From Tissierellia bacterium (lineage in GTDB: Bacteria; Bacillota_A; Clostridia; Tissierellales; Peptoniphilaceae): a stretch of 31,831 nt of DNA. A program made the translations under genes and the position numbers. This document shows, in pieces, positions 16,260 through 25,207 of the stretch (positions within the stretch are counted from its first letter, which is position 1; every line of letters begins with the position of its first letter). The notes beneath the pieces were generated by a model that ran no database searches, was not told where the DNA came from, and saw only the letters and a list, made by a program, of their open reading frames with translations. The stretch is taken from positions 1 through 31,831 of the forward strand of contig JAAZCH010000154.1 of NCBI GenBank assembly GCA_012513395.1, written 5' to 3'.

Positions 16260-17969
16260 CTATACATGAAAAAATGATTCAATCCTGTTTCGCAATTCTT
16301 TCATATCTAATTCTTCATTAATTTTTTCTTTTCTAGTTGAAAATTCTACTACATTTTCTGAAGCTCTCTTTCCAACTGTAATTCTAAGAGGTATCCCAAT
16401 TAAATCTCTGTCTTTAAATTTAACTCCAGGTCTTTCCTTTCTGTCATCTAAAAGGACTTCAATCCCTAAATCTGAAAATTCTTTATAAAGTTTTTCAGAT
16501 AATTCCATCTGTATTTCGTCATTCGTATTGACACAAGTAATAATCAAGTGATATGGCGCTACTGACAATGGCCAAATAATCCCATCTTCATCATGATGTT
16601 GCTCCACTATAGCTGCAACGGATCTAGAAACTCCGATTCCATATGAGCCCATATACACGATTTGTTCCTTTTGGTTTTCATCAAGATATGTGAAGTTAAA
16701 TGCGTCAGAGTATTTCGTTCCCAATTGGAAAATATTTCCTACTTCTATTCCTCTATCTAGATGCAAAACTCCATCTGAGTCTGGATCTTTATCTCCTGCT
16801 TCTACTTCTAGTAAGTCTTCGACGACTATTCCTTCGAAATCTCTTTTGTAATTTACATTTGTAATATGATAATCTGTTTTATTTCCACCGACTACAAGAT
16901 TTTTCATACGAGTCAGTCTTTCATCTACAAATAAACGATAATTTCCCTTTAAGCCAATCGGTCCAGAAAATCCTGCTTGTGCTCCAGTAAGTTTTTCTAT
17001 GGCTTCATCGGATGCTATTTCTATGTCGAAATCATTTACTTTTGCTGCGTTAAACAATTTTGTTTCATTTAATTGTCTATGACCTGGAATAAGTGCCAGT
17101 ATCATTTCTCCAGCTGTGGTTTCATATATAACTATCTTAGCAAGCTTTTCTTTTGGCATATTTAAAAATTCTGAAAGCTCATCTATTGTAGTAACTCCTG
17201 GAGTGTGAACTTCTTTTAGTTCTTCTGCTTCTCCACTTTCGTCTACATCGATAATAACTTTTGCCTTTTCGCTTGTAGCTGCGTAATCTGAATCTCTAGA
17301 ATATGCTATTACGCCTTCTCCGATTTCAGACAACGCGATAAATTCGTGGGAGTCAGATCCGCCCATGGCACCTGAGTCACCTTGCACCACTTTGTAATCT
17401 ATTTCCATTCTGTCAAAGGATTTTTCGTAAGCTTCCCACATGATTCTATAGCTTTCTTCCATGCCTTTTGGATTTAAGTCAAAGGAATAAGCATCTTTCA
17501 TGATAAATTCTCTTGCTCTTATTATTCCAAAACGCGGTCTTTTTTCGTCTCTGTATTTCGTTTGTATTTGATAAAGATTCAGTGGAAGTTGCTTATAACT
17601 TTTGATCTCGTCTTTTATTAATGTGGTGAAATACTCTTCGTGAGTTGGTCCGAGACAAAATTCTCTGACATTTCTGTCGTGTAATTTAAACATCTCTGGC
17701 CCAAAGTCATCCCATCTTCCAGTTTGTTCCCAGATTTCTTTGGGTTGAACTGCTGAAAGTAATGTCTCTTGGCTTCCTGCTCTGTCCATTTCTTCTCTTA
17801 CAATTTGCTCTACCTTTTTGATTACTCGAAAGCCCAGTGGCAGATAAGTGTAAATTCCACTTACATTTACTCTTATCATTCCAGCTCTTAGTAACAATCG
17901 ATGGCTTGGAATTTCTGCATCTGATGGCACTTCACGAAGTGTAGGCATGTACAATTTTGATAATCTCAT
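16260..17969 (-). CDS. proS: Prolyl-tRNA synthetase, bacterial type
   Basis: ProS charges tRNA-Pro in the cytoplasm. Motif 2 ([25 protein letters not shown] in part) and motif 3 ([13 protein letters not shown]) of class II synthetases are clear. Between them, about residues 225-385, lies the editing (INS, YbaK-like) domain, and the C-terminus is an anticodon-binding domain. The 569-residue length matches the bacterial form. I start at ATG 17969 ([13 protein letters not shown]) because AGGAGG lies just upstream; an open frame continues 13 codons further but lacks a ribosome site. It is regulated by a proline T-box. Confidence 0.97.
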   Translation of the reverse strand: MRLSKLYMPTLREVPSDAEIPSHRLLLRAGMIRVNVSGIYTYLPLGFRVIKKVEQIVREEMDRAGSQETLLSAVQPKEIWEQTGRWDDFGPEMFKLHDRNVREFCLGPTHEEYFTTLIKDEIKSYKQLPLNLYQIQTKYRDEKRPRFGIIRAREFIMKDAYSFDLNPKGMEESYRIMWEAYEKSFDRMEIDYKVVQGDSGAMGGSDSHEFIALSEIGEGVIAYSRDSDYAATSEKAKVIIDVDESGEAEELKEVHTPGVTTIDELSEFLNMPKEKLAKIVIYETTAGEMILALIPGHRQLNETKLFNAAKVNDFDIEIASDEAIEKLTGAQAGFSGPIGLKGNYRLFVDERLTRMKNLVVGGNKTDYHITNVNYKRDFEGIVVEDLLEVEAGDKDPDSDGVLHLDRGIEVGNIFQLGTKYSDAFNFTYLDENQKEQIVYMGSYGIGVSRSVAAIVEQHHDEDGIIWPLSVAPYHLIITCVNTNDEIQMELSEKLYKEFSDLGIEVLLDDRKERPGVKFKDRDLIGIPLRITVGKRASENVVEFSTRKEKINEELDMKELRNRIESFFHV

Positions 17970-17991
17970 TTTTCCTCCTAAAAATTCTAAA

Positions 17992-18174
17992 TAAAAAAGG
18001 CATTTCATCTACAAGAGACGAAATGCCGTGGTACCACTCTAATTTTTTACTCAAAGATTTATATAGGAATCACCCTCTTAGCTCCAAGATTAGGAAAAGT
18101 AAATTAGTGGGTAGGACTCTTTCACCATCAGTCCCTCGCTTAACCTTAATTTTACTTCGGATCTTTTCAACGCA
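17992..18174 (-). promoter_or_regulatory. T-box leader, proline specifier (CCU)
   Basis: The T-box sequence AGAGTGGTACCACGG (18040-18026) is followed by a terminator hairpin. Stem I has the AGCGAGGGA and GATGGTGAAAG distal elements. Its lower helices, AAGAT/ATCTT and AAGTAAAATTA/TAATTTACTT, frame an internal loop whose 3' side is TTCCTA. This puts CCU (18094-18092), a proline codon, in the specifier position and agrees with the proS gene downstream. Uncharged tRNA-Pro would favour readthrough. Confidence 0.93.
17993..18027 (-). terminator. proS: proS T-box terminator
   Basis: GGCATTTCGTCT and its complement AGATGAAATGCC form a long stem (18027-17999) followed by six T on the minus strand. 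It lies between the T-box sequence and the proS ribosome site. Confidence 0.9.
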
Positions 18175-18180
18175 AATTAA

Positions 18181-18209
18181 AATATATCACAATAGTAGAC
18201 ATCTGTCAA
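18181..18209 (-). promoter_or_regulatory. proS leader promoter
   Basis: A perfect -35 TTGACA (18209-18204) is followed after 17 bp by TATATT (18186-18181). The predicted start is a few bases before Stem I of the T-box. Confidence 0.8.
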
Positions 18210-18270
18210 CATCTTGCCATTTATTCTTAATCTATAACATATTTGACTAGTCCCATCATCGGCCTGTACT

Positions 18271-18310
18271 ATAATTGTTTAAATCTAAATTCTTTCCTTA
18301 AAACAATTAT
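18271..18310. repeat. 10-bp inverted repeat of unknown role
   Basis: ATAATTGTTT (18271-18280) and AAACAATTAT (18301-18310) are perfect complements, 20 nt apart. They lie in the 263-bp space between the proS promoter and the pirin terminator, where no gene is seen. No T run follows on either strand, so it does not look like a terminator. Confidence 0.5.
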
Positions 18311-18385
18311 AACATTTTACAAAAAGTCGCATAAATTTATTGTTAAATAAAATAGTTTCATATATAAATCTCGGTTTAAATTTTC

Positions 18386-18428
18386 AAATAAAAACTCCAA
18401 TAGTACAAAATATTTTGTCCATTGGAGA
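18386..18428 (-). terminator. Intrinsic terminator after pirin
   Basis: CTCCAAT (18395-18401) pairs with ATTGGAG (18421-18427), and an inner perfect palindrome ACAAAATATTTTGT caps the stem. On the minus strand TTTTTATTT follows. Confidence 0.8.
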
Positions 18429-18452
18429 GTTTGTTCTTATAAGCTATTCAAA

Positions 18453-19292
18453 TTAATTTCTTGCATTTACTTTAACAAAAGTTCCATTTTCTAAATCTTC
18501 AAATGCTTGTCTAAGTTCGCCATTTGTATTCATAGCAATAGGTCCTGCCCATGCTACCGGCTCGTTTAGTCTTGGTGCTTCTACAAAAATGATATGAAGA
18601 GGCTCATCAGTGGACTCAATTTCTATTGTGTTTCCTTGTCCAATTAAAACTGCAGTTTTCTCTGTGTAAACCTTCTCGTCAATTTTAACTCCACCTTCTA
18701 AATTGAAAATAAAATGATTTTCCATTTCTTCTAGTGGAATAACAAATTTCGTACGTGGCTCTAGTTTAACTTCTACAAATTTCGCTTGAATATGATGTGG
18801 AGAAACGCCTTCTGCATCTTTGAATTTTCCAGAAATTACTCTATAAGTCGCTCCATCTTCTGATACTACTGGAATATCTTCGTTTTTTATATCGAAATAT
18901 TTTGGTTCTGTCATCTTTTCCGTACTTGGAAGATTTAACCAAAATTGTAGTCCTAACATCCTCTCAGATTCTTTTGGAAATTCTGAGTGCATAATTCCTG
19001 AACCAGCTGTCATCCACTGAACATCTCCGTCTAATATAGAGCCTTCATTTCCCATGGAGTCTTTGTGATCCATTCTACCTCTAGATAAATACGTTACCGT
19101 CTCTATACCTCTGTGAGGATGAGTAGGAAATCCTGCCAAATAATCATTGGGATTTGTCGAGTCAAATGAGTCCAGCATCAATATAGGATCAAAATCTTCT
19201 ATAGTTCCCCTTCCCAAGACACGAGTTAAACTTACTCCAGCGCCATCTACAGCTGCCACACCTTTTACAGCTTTTATAACTTTTGCATGCAC
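18453..19292 (-). CDS. Pirin family protein
   Basis: Pirin is a two-cupin protein, and some members act as quercetin 2,3-dioxygenases. The metal site is complete: H58 and H60 in THPHRGIET, H102 and E104 in GIMHSEF. The LQFWLNLP segment and the C-terminal cupin are also typical. At 279 residues it is the usual size. The start is GTG (19292-19290) with GGAGGT 8 nt upstream; a nearby ATG is out of frame. The gene stands alone, with terminators on both sides. Its physiological role is unknown. Confidence 0.93.
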   Translation of the reverse strand: MHAKVIKAVKGVAAVDGAGVSLTRVLGRGTIEDFDPILMLDSFDSTNPNDYLAGFPTHPHRGIETVTYLSRGRMDHKDSMGNEGSILDGDVQWMTAGSGIMHSEFPKESERMLGLQFWLNLPSTEKMTEPKYFDIKNEDIPVVSEDGATYRVISGKFKDAEGVSPHHIQAKFVEVKLEPRTKFVIPLEEMENHFIFNLEGGVKIDEKVYTEKTAVLIGQGNTIEIESTDEPLHIIFVEAPRLNEPVAWAGPIAMNTNGELRQAFEDLENGTFVKVNARN

Positions 19293-19371
19293 TATATATT
19301 ACCTCCAAATAAAATATATTTATTACTAACTAGTGTTATTTTACCCAAATTAATATGGAATAAACAGCAAA

Positions 19372-19412
19372 CAAAAACCTGCACAAGTAATATTTATGCA
19401 TTTGTGCAGGTT
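19372..19412. terminator. Intrinsic terminator after metQ
   Basis: AACCTGCACAA (19377-19387) and TTGTGCAGGTT (19402-19412) are perfect complements. TTTTTG follows on the minus strand, in the direction of the metNIQ operon. A T run is also present on the plus strand. Confidence 0.82.
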
Positions 19413-19472
19413 CATTATTTTTTTAATTGAATTTGCAAACATCTTTCATGTTTTCTTACGAAGGGCGTAGCC

Positions 19473-19507
19473 AACTGTCAACTTTTAACTGTAAACTATT
19501 AACTAGA
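19473..19507 (+). repeat. Heptameric tandem repeat (AACTnnn x5)
   Basis: Five consecutive 7-bp units AACTGTC, AACTTTT, AACTGTA, AACTATT and AACTAGA run into the metQ stop codon. Just before them is a short TACG-AAGGG-CGTA dyad. The role is unknown. Confidence 0.6.
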
Positions 19508-20336
19508 ATACCGGCTTTATAGTTCCTTCGTATTTTTCTTCTATAAATTTTCTACTTGCATCAGAGTTTAATATCTCAACTACTTTTAAAAATGTTTCGT
19601 TGCTTTCTTCTCCTGCTTTAACTACAACCACATTTGCATATGGTGATTGGTCGCCTTCTACTAGGATTCCATCTTCCATTGGATTTAGTCCTGCATCGAT
19701 TGCGAAGTTAGCGTTGATTACTCCACCGTCTACATCTGTGTATGTTCTAGCGATGTTCGCTGGGTCTATTGCTGTAAATTTAAAATTCTTAGGATTTTCA
19801 GTTATGTCAGCTTCTGTAGCTGCTAGATTTGTTGGATCTGAAAGTTCAATTAGTCCAGCACTTTGAAGTAATAACAATGCTCTTGCTCCGTTAGTTGGGT
19901 CAGATGGTATAATTATTTCTGCTCCTTCTGGAAGTTCTTCAATGGATTCATATTTATCTGAATATAATGCCAATGGCTCAACATGCACTTGTCCTATTGT
20001 AACTAATTCAACTCCGTGTTCTGCAATAAAACTATCCAAGTATGGTTGATGTTGGAAATAATTTAAATCCAAGCTACCGTCATCTAGAGCAAGATTAGGT
20101 TGAACATAGTCATCAAATGTAACTATTTCCACTTCAATTCCTGCTGCTTTAAATTCTTCTTCCAATCCTTCAACGATTTCTCCATGAGGTGCTGGTGATA
20201 CACCGATTACTACTTTTGTAAGTTCTCCATCAGTTTTTGCTGGTTCTGTTGTAGTTGCTGGTTTGTCTCCGCCACCACCACATGCCGTCAATACTAACAA
20301 TAATGCAACTGTCAATAATACTAAATTCTTTTTCAT
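19503..20336 (-). CDS. metQ: Methionine-binding lipoprotein
   Basis: MetQ is the surface receptor of the methionine importer. A short signal peptide ends in the LTAC lipobox (C19), then a Thr/Pro linker. The NLPA-family fold is shown by VVIGVSPAPHGEIVE, the DLNYFQHQPYLDSF segment, IIIPSDPTNGARALLLLQ and the closing ASRKFIEEKYEGTIKPVF. It has 277 residues. It starts 10 nt after metI behind GGGAGGAAG. Methionine specificity, rather than another NLPA ligand, is supported by the Met T-box upstream of the operon. Confidence 0.95.
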   Translation of the reverse strand: MKKNLVLLTVALLLVLTACGGGGDKPATTTEPAKTDGELTKVVIGVSPAPHGEIVEGLEEEFKAAGIEVEIVTFDDYVQPNLALDDGSLDLNYFQHQPYLDSFIAEHGVELVTIGQVHVEPLALYSDKYESIEELPEGAEIIIPSDPTNGARALLLLQSAGLIELSDPTNLAATEADITENPKNFKFTAIDPANIARTYTDVDGGVINANFAIDAGLNPMEDGILVEGDQSPYANVVVVKAGEESNETFLKVVEILNSDASRKFIEEKYEGTIKPVF

Positions 20337-20346
20337 TTCTTCCTCC

Positions 20347-20997
20347 CTATTTTTTGTCGATTGCTTTCGACGTATTTATTCCTATAAATTGGACAAGTTG
20401 TACTAGTATAATTATTGCTATACAAGCTGCCCAAAGTATATCCTTTTGATTTCTTTGATATCCGTATCTAATGGCGATATCTCCCAATCCTCCACCACCT
20501 ATCATACCCACTATGGCGGATTGCCCTACAAGACTTATAATCGTCATCGTAATGGATGAAATAATATTCGGTAGAGCTTCTTTTATAACTACTTTTCTAA
20601 CTATGGTCTGAGTACTAGATCCCATCGCCCTAGCTGCTTCTATAATTCCTCTATCTACACTATTGAAATCTCCTTCTAATAGTCTTGCAAGAAATGGAAT
20701 AGCTGAAACCGTAAGAGGTACAATGGATGCAGTTGTTCCAATTCTTCTACCTATTAAAAGTTTTGTCAAAGGTAAAATCAATAGCATTAATACCACGAAG
20801 GGTAATGACCTCAAAACATTAATCACAGTATCCAATATTCCATAAAATTTCGCATCTTCTGATAGTCCACCATTTTGTGATGTGTAAAGTATAATTGCTA
20901 GAGGTGTTCCTACCAAAATAGCGAGAATAGATGATGCTCCTACCATAATCAGAGTCTCGGGTATAGCTGGAAGTACGATTTTTAAAATGTCATTCAT
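20347..20997 (-). CDS. metI: Methionine ABC transporter permease
   Basis: MetI has five predicted membrane helices and the EAA loop IIEAARAMGSSTQTIVRKVVIKEALPN. SLPFVVLMLLILPLTKLLIG and GGGGLGDIAIRYGYQR are typical of the family. It has 216 residues. Its ATG overlaps the metN stop as ATGA, so translation is coupled. Confidence 0.96.
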   Translation of the reverse strand: MNDILKIVLPAIPETLIMVGASSILAILVGTPLAIILYTSQNGGLSEDAKFYGILDTVINVLRSLPFVVLMLLILPLTKLLIGRRIGTTASIVPLTVSAIPFLARLLEGDFNSVDRGIIEAARAMGSSTQTIVRKVVIKEALPNIISSITMTIISLVGQSAIVGMIGGGGLGDIAIRYGYQRNQKDILWAACIAIIILVQLVQFIGINTSKAIDKK

Positions 20998-22004
20998 GAA
21001 AGCACCTCCACCATTACATTCTCATCGCTAAGCTTCATCAAAGCATCTTCAATATCTTCTTCTGCTCCTGCAAGTTCTACTGTCAAGTATCCTGCAATCT
21101 CTCCTGTACTAAGTGTGTTTATATTTCCAGATAAAATATTTACTTTGCATTTTGAATGTTTCATCAAATCATTTACAATTGGTTTTTTTGCACTTTCTCC
21201 ACTGAAGCTAAGTCGGAATAATTTTCCTTCAAATCCGTTTACTGTGTAAATGGAATCTTCTACAGCATCTGGCAATGATTTTATAAAAGATTTCGTTCTT
21301 GCTGTTTTTGGAAAGTTGAAAATATTTTCTACTGTATCACACTCGATAATTTTTCCATTTTCCATGACGGCAATTCGGTCACAAATGTTTTTTGCCACTT
21401 CCATTTGATGTGTAATTAAAACAATTGTCATATCGTATTTTTTTACAGAACTTTTTAAAAGGTTTAAAATCTGCTCTGTATTTGCAGGATCCAGCGCCGA
21501 AGTGGATTCATCACTGAGGAGAATCTTAGGTCTAGTGGAGAGTGCTCTTGCTATCGCCACTCTTTGTTTTTGTCCACCAGAAATTTCTGATGGATATGCA
21601 TTTCTTTTGTCTTGGAGGTCTACAAACTCTAACATCTCCTCCACATTTTTTTCTATTTCGTTTTTGTTCTTTCCTATAATTTCAAGAGGATAGGCAATAT
21701 TTTCTGAGACTGTGCTTTGGTTGAATAAATTGAAACTTTGAAATATCATTCCAATGTTTCTTCTAGCTTCCAACAGCTCATCGTTATTCAAATCATTTAG
21801 ATTAACGCCATTTAGGTCTATAGTTCCTGATGTAGGTTCTTCAAGTCGATTTAAACATCTGACCAACGTAGATTTACCTGCACCACTCAGTCCTATTATT
21901 CCAAAGACTTCTCCCTTTTCTACCTCAAAGGATACGTCGTCTACAGCTCTAAAAGTTTCCCCATCGATTTTGTATTCCTTCACTAAATTTTTTACTTTTA
22001 TCAT
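20994..22004 (-). CDS. metN: Methionine ABC transporter ATPase
   Basis: MetN powers methionine uptake. Walker A GLSGAGKST, the Q-loop MIFQSFNLF, signature EISGGQKQRVAIARAL and Walker B ILLSDESTSALDP (Ser replaces the more common Ala or Pro after the catalytic Glu) are all present. About 80 C-terminal residues form the NIL/ACT-like domain that binds methionine and inhibits transport in E. coli. The total of 336 residues is standard. It is the first gene of metNIQ, with GGGAGA before the ATG. Confidence 0.96.
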   Translation of the reverse strand: MIKVKNLVKEYKIDGETFRAVDDVSFEVEKGEVFGIIGLSGAGKSTLVRCLNRLEEPTSGTIDLNGVNLNDLNNDELLEARRNIGMIFQSFNLFNQSTVSENIAYPLEIIGKNKNEIEKNVEEMLEFVDLQDKRNAYPSEISGGQKQRVAIARALSTRPKILLSDESTSALDPANTEQILNLLKSSVKKYDMTIVLITHQMEVAKNICDRIAVMENGKIIECDTVENIFNFPKTARTKSFIKSLPDAVEDSIYTVNGFEGKLFRLSFSGESAKKPIVNDLMKHSKCKVNILSGNINTLSTGEIAGYLTVELAGAEEDIEDALMKLSDENVMVEVLS

Positions 22005-22020
22005 TTCTTCTCCCTAAAAT

Positions 22021-22053
22021 AAAAAAACTTCCATCCCCATAAGGACGAAAGTG
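22021..22053 (-). terminator. metNIQ T-box terminator
   Basis: ACTTTCGTCC pairs with GGATGGAAGT (with G-U pairs) around a short loop, followed by seven T on the minus strand, just upstream of the metN ribosome site. Confidence 0.85.
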
Positions 22054-22281
22054 CGACTTCGTGTTACCACCTTAATTTATCCTTTACATCGCTGCAAAAG
22101 ACCTCTCAGAGTACAATCATACTCTTATCCCTGTAACGTGGGCATACGTCTCAACCTAAATCAAATGATCTCAGCGAGATGACTCCAAGGCCATGTTCCA
22201 AAGTTCTCTCTCATTTCTTTCACCAACCGAAATGTCTCTAAAAGATTTCCCTTTGTACTCTCCTCTTCAAAGTCCAATATG
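22021..22281 (-). promoter_or_regulatory. T-box leader, methionine specifier (AUG)
   Basis: The T-box sequence AAGGTGGTAACACGAAG (22072-22056) differs from consensus but sits just before a terminator. Stem I has a GGTTGGTGAAAG distal element. Helices CAAAG/CTTTG above and GACTTTGA/TTGGAGTC below frame a loop whose 3' side is GAACATGG. AUG (22194-22192) is therefore the specifier. This agrees with the methionine transporter downstream. Confidence 0.88.
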
Positions 22282-22287
22282 TTTTTC

Positions 22288-22315
22288 ATTATACCTAAAC
22301 CAAAAATTAAGTCAA
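22288..22315 (-). promoter_or_regulatory. metNIQ sigma-A promoter
   Basis: TTGACT (22315-22310), a 16-bp spacer and a perfect TATAAT (22293-22288) lie immediately before the T-box leader. Confidence 0.85.
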
Positions 22316-22349
22316 GTTTTATTTAAAGTTTTTTAAGAATAATCCTCTC

Positions 22350-22378
22350 TGTTAAAACTTTACAATATGTTTTATAAT
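22350..22378 (+). promoter_or_regulatory. Probable trkA promoter
   Basis: A perfect TATAAT (22373-22378) lies 20 nt before the trkA start. The -35 position holds only TGTTAA at 17-bp spacing, so the assignment rests mainly on the -10. Confidence 0.4.
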
Positions 22379-22397
22379 ATATTACGGAGGTTAATAC

Positions 22398-23756
22398 ATG
22401 ATGAAAATAGTTATAGTAGGAGCTGGAAAGGTGGGAGAAGTCCTTTGTAGAGATTTAGCTACAGAAGGATACGACATCGTCTTGATTGAAATAGATAGGC
22501 AAAAATTAGAGCATTTAATTGACATCGCTGACATAACAGGTGTAGTTGGAAATGGCGCTGCCATAGATTCTCAAATTGAAGCCGGCGTAAATGAGGCAGA
22601 TATTTTTATTGCCGTCACTGAACATGACGAAATAAATATCATCGCATCCATTATCGCTAAAAAATTAGGCGCAAAGCATACTATTGCAAGAGTACGCTCA
22701 CCCGAATATTCTACGAATATGACTTTTGCCCAAAAAGAATTGGGAATTACAGTTATGATAAACCCTGAAAGAGAAAGCGCAAAAGCTATAGTAGACATCT
22801 TAAAATTTCCTAGCTCATTTGGTGTTGAAACATTTATGCAAGGCAAGGTTAATATTGTGGAATTTGAGGTACATAAAGATAACCCACTTATCGACAAAGC
22901 CTTGATGGATGTAAGCATTACAGATGAAAAAATCTTAGTTTGCGTCGTCAGACGAGATGGAAATTCTTATATTCCCGATGGAAACTTTGTAATAAAAGAA
23001 GGAGATAAAATCCAAGTCACTGGAACAGTAAGAGCCATAAATGAATTTATTTTAAAATGCAACTACTCTACTAAACCAATACGATTAGTATTGATTATAG
23101 GCGGTGGCGATATGGCATATTACTTAGCCAGGGAATTAAATAACAGAGGAATTCGTTTTAAAATTATTGAAATAAATGAAGCTAGAGCTGAATTTTTAAG
23201 TGAATCTTTTCCAAACGCTTTAATAATTCACGGCGATGGCACAAATCAGGAATTATTAATAGAGCAAAGGATTGAAAATTACGACGCAGTAATTGCTTGC
23301 ACACCTATTGACGAAGAAAATATTATTGTATCACTTTTCTCATCGTCCATGGGTGTTACAAAAAACATTACAAAAATCAGCAGAAATATTTTAAAACCCA
23401 TTGCAGAAAAGTTAGAGTTAGATACTGTAATCACTCCCAAAAAAATTATTGCAGATGAGATCATTAGGTATATCAGATCTGTTTTTAACACTATGGGTAA
23501 TAAAGTTGTGAATTTACACAGACTTGCAAATGACGAGATGGAAGCTATCCAATTTTTAATATCTGAAGATTCTAAAGCCATAGGAATTCCCTTAAAGGAC
23601 TTGAAAGTTAAGCCTGAAACCTTATTTGCATGTATAAAAAGAGGTGATAAAATCATCTATCCTGGTGGAGAAGATTTTATTCTCATAGGCGACCAAGTAT
23701 TGGTAGTAACTAAAGAAAAATATATTGATGAATTCGATAATGTCTTGGAGTATTGA
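22398..23756 (+). CDS. trkA: Trk potassium uptake NAD-binding subunit TrkA
   Basis: TrkA is the cytoplasmic gating subunit of the Trk K+ channel. The 452-residue protein has two RCK units, each a Rossmann domain (GAGKVGEVL near residue 8; IIGGGDMAYYLA near 236) followed by a TrkA-C domain (KEGDKIQVTG and the C-terminal LIGDQVLVVTKEKY). This tandem form is like E. coli TrkA. GGAGG (22386-22390) precedes the ATG; a second ATG directly follows. It ends just before trkH, with the stop codon 2 nt upstream of the trkH ATG. Confidence 0.96.
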   Translation: MMKIVIVGAGKVGEVLCRDLATEGYDIVLIEIDRQKLEHLIDIADITGVVGNGAAIDSQIEAGVNEADIFIAVTEHDEINIIASIIAKKLGAKHTIARVRSPEYSTNMTFAQKELGITVMINPERESAKAIVDILKFPSSFGVETFMQGKVNIVEFEVHKDNPLIDKALMDVSITDEKILVCVVRRDGNSYIPDGNFVIKEGDKIQVTGTVRAINEFILKCNYSTKPIRLVLIIGGGDMAYYLARELNNRGIRFKIIEINEARAEFLSESFPNALIIHGDGTNQELLIEQRIENYDAVIACTPIDEENIIVSLFSSSMGVTKNITKISRNILKPIAEKLELDTVITPKKIIADEIIRYIRSVFNTMGNKVVNLHRLANDEMEAIQFLISEDSKAIGIPLKDLKVKPETLFACIKRGDKIIYPGGEDFILIGDQVLVVTKEKYIDEFDNVLEY

Positions 23757-23758
23757 TT

Positions 23759-25207
23759 ATGAACAGAAAAATAGTTGTCTATTCCATTTCTAGAATAATG
23801 TTAATTAGTATGGCTTTAATGTTTATTCCACTTTTCGTATCTATATTTACTAAAGAAGAGTGGTATGTCACTATGGCTTTTTTGAAGTCCATAGGAATTT
23901 CCATATTAGTTTTTGCTCCATTGGCTGCAATAAAACCCAAAAATAAAATGCTTTTTATCAAAGAGGGTTTTGTAATTACTGCATTGACTTGGTTTTTGAT
24001 TTCATTTTTTGGATGTCTGCCCTTTTATTTTTCAGGACAAATTCCACATTTACTGGATGCATATTTTGAGATGGTAAGTGGACTTACTACTACAGGAGCC
24101 AGTATAATTACAGACTTAGATGTGATAAGCGGTTCCATACTCTTGTGGCGAAGTATGTCTCACTTTATTGGGGGTATGGGGGTTTTAGTCTTGGCTCTAG
24201 CTGTGCTGCCAGAAATTTCAGCAAGTTCAGTTCATGCTATGAAAGCCGAAGTACCAGGCCCACAATTTGGTAAGCTTTTGCCTAAGCTAAAAAGTTCTGC
24301 CAGAATCTTATACACAATGTACGCTATTATGACTGCCATACTTGTGCTTGCTTTAATAATTGCTGGTATGCCCTTTGTGGATTCCATTCATCATGCTCTA
24401 GCCACCGCAGGTACTGGTGGATTTGGAATAAAAAACGGAAGTGTCGCATACTATAATTCTCCTATAATAGAAATAATATTGGCAGTGGGAATGCTCGTAT
24501 TCGGAGTTAATTTTAACCTTTATTATATGATACTAGTAAAAAGAGGAAAAGATGCCCTTAGAAGTGAAGAATTAAAAGCTTATTTACTGATAGTCTTATT
24601 TGCAACTTTGACAATATTTTTAAATACACGCTTTTCCTATGAAGATATAAAAAGAGGTTTGTTGGATTCATTTTTTACAGTTTCGTCTATAATAACTACT
24701 ACTGGATTCGCGACGGTGGATTATGCTAAATGGCCTACTCTTTCTAAGTGGGTTATAATATTGTTGATGTTTATCGGTGGCTGTGCAGGTTCTACTGCTG
24801 GAGGACTAAAAGTCTCTAGAGTGATAATATCTTTAAAATCTGCCATTAACGAAGTCAAAATGATGATAAATCCAGAAAGAAAAGTCGCACTTCTATATGA
24901 TGGTAAACCCTTGGATCGGAAAGTGGAAAGGGGAATCGTCAGTTATTTGACTATTTACTTTTTATTGTTTGCGATATTAATGTTTGCAGCTGCAATAAAA
25001 TCTCCAGACTTTGAATCTTCATTTTCCGCCGTAATCACGACATACAATAATGTAGGTCCTGGTTTAGGAATAGTAGGTCCTACTGGAAATTATTCCAGCT
25101 TTACTCACATTTCCAAATTTGTTTTAACATTCGTAATGATAATAGGAAGACTGGAAATATTTCCCGTTCTAATTTTATTCGCACCGTCAACATGGGGGAG
25201 AGAATGA
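23759..25207 (+). CDS. trkH: Trk potassium channel subunit TrkH
   Basis: TrkH is the membrane pore of the K+ uptake system. Four selectivity-filter-like loops are visible: SGLTTTGASI, ATAGTGGFG, TTTGFATVD and TYNNVGPGLG. Hydrophobic helices fill the rest. I start at ATG 23759, which has GGAG 8 nt upstream. A TTG 6 nt earlier is in frame but too close to the ribosome site. The protein has 482 residues, the usual size. Its stop codon overlaps the start of the next gene. Confidence 0.95.
   Translation: MNRKIVVYSISRIMLISMALMFIPLFVSIFTKEEWYVTMAFLKSIGISILVFAPLAAIKPKNKMLFIKEGFVITALTWFLISFFGCLPFYFSGQIPHLLDAYFEMVSGLTTTGASIITDLDVISGSILLWRSMSHFIGGMGVLVLALAVLPEISASSVHAMKAEVPGPQFGKLLPKLKSSARILYTMYAIMTAILVLALIIAGMPFVDSIHHALATAGTGGFGIKNGSVAYYNSPIIEIILAVGMLVFGVNFNLYYMILVKRGKDALRSEELKAYLLIVLFATLTIFLNTRFSYEDIKRGLLDSFFTVSSIITTTGFATVDYAKWPTLSKWVIILLMFIGGCAGSTAGGLKVSRVIISLKSAINEVKMMINPERKVALLYDGKPLDRKVERGIVSYLTIYFLLFAILMFAAAIKSPDFESSFSAVITTYNNVGPGLGIVGPTGNYSSFTHISKFVLTFVMIIGRLEIFPVLILFAPSTWGRE

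Noticed and set aside
19473..19507. Heptamer array as a CRISPR array
   Set aside because: Units are 7 bp with no spacers and no cas genes are present.
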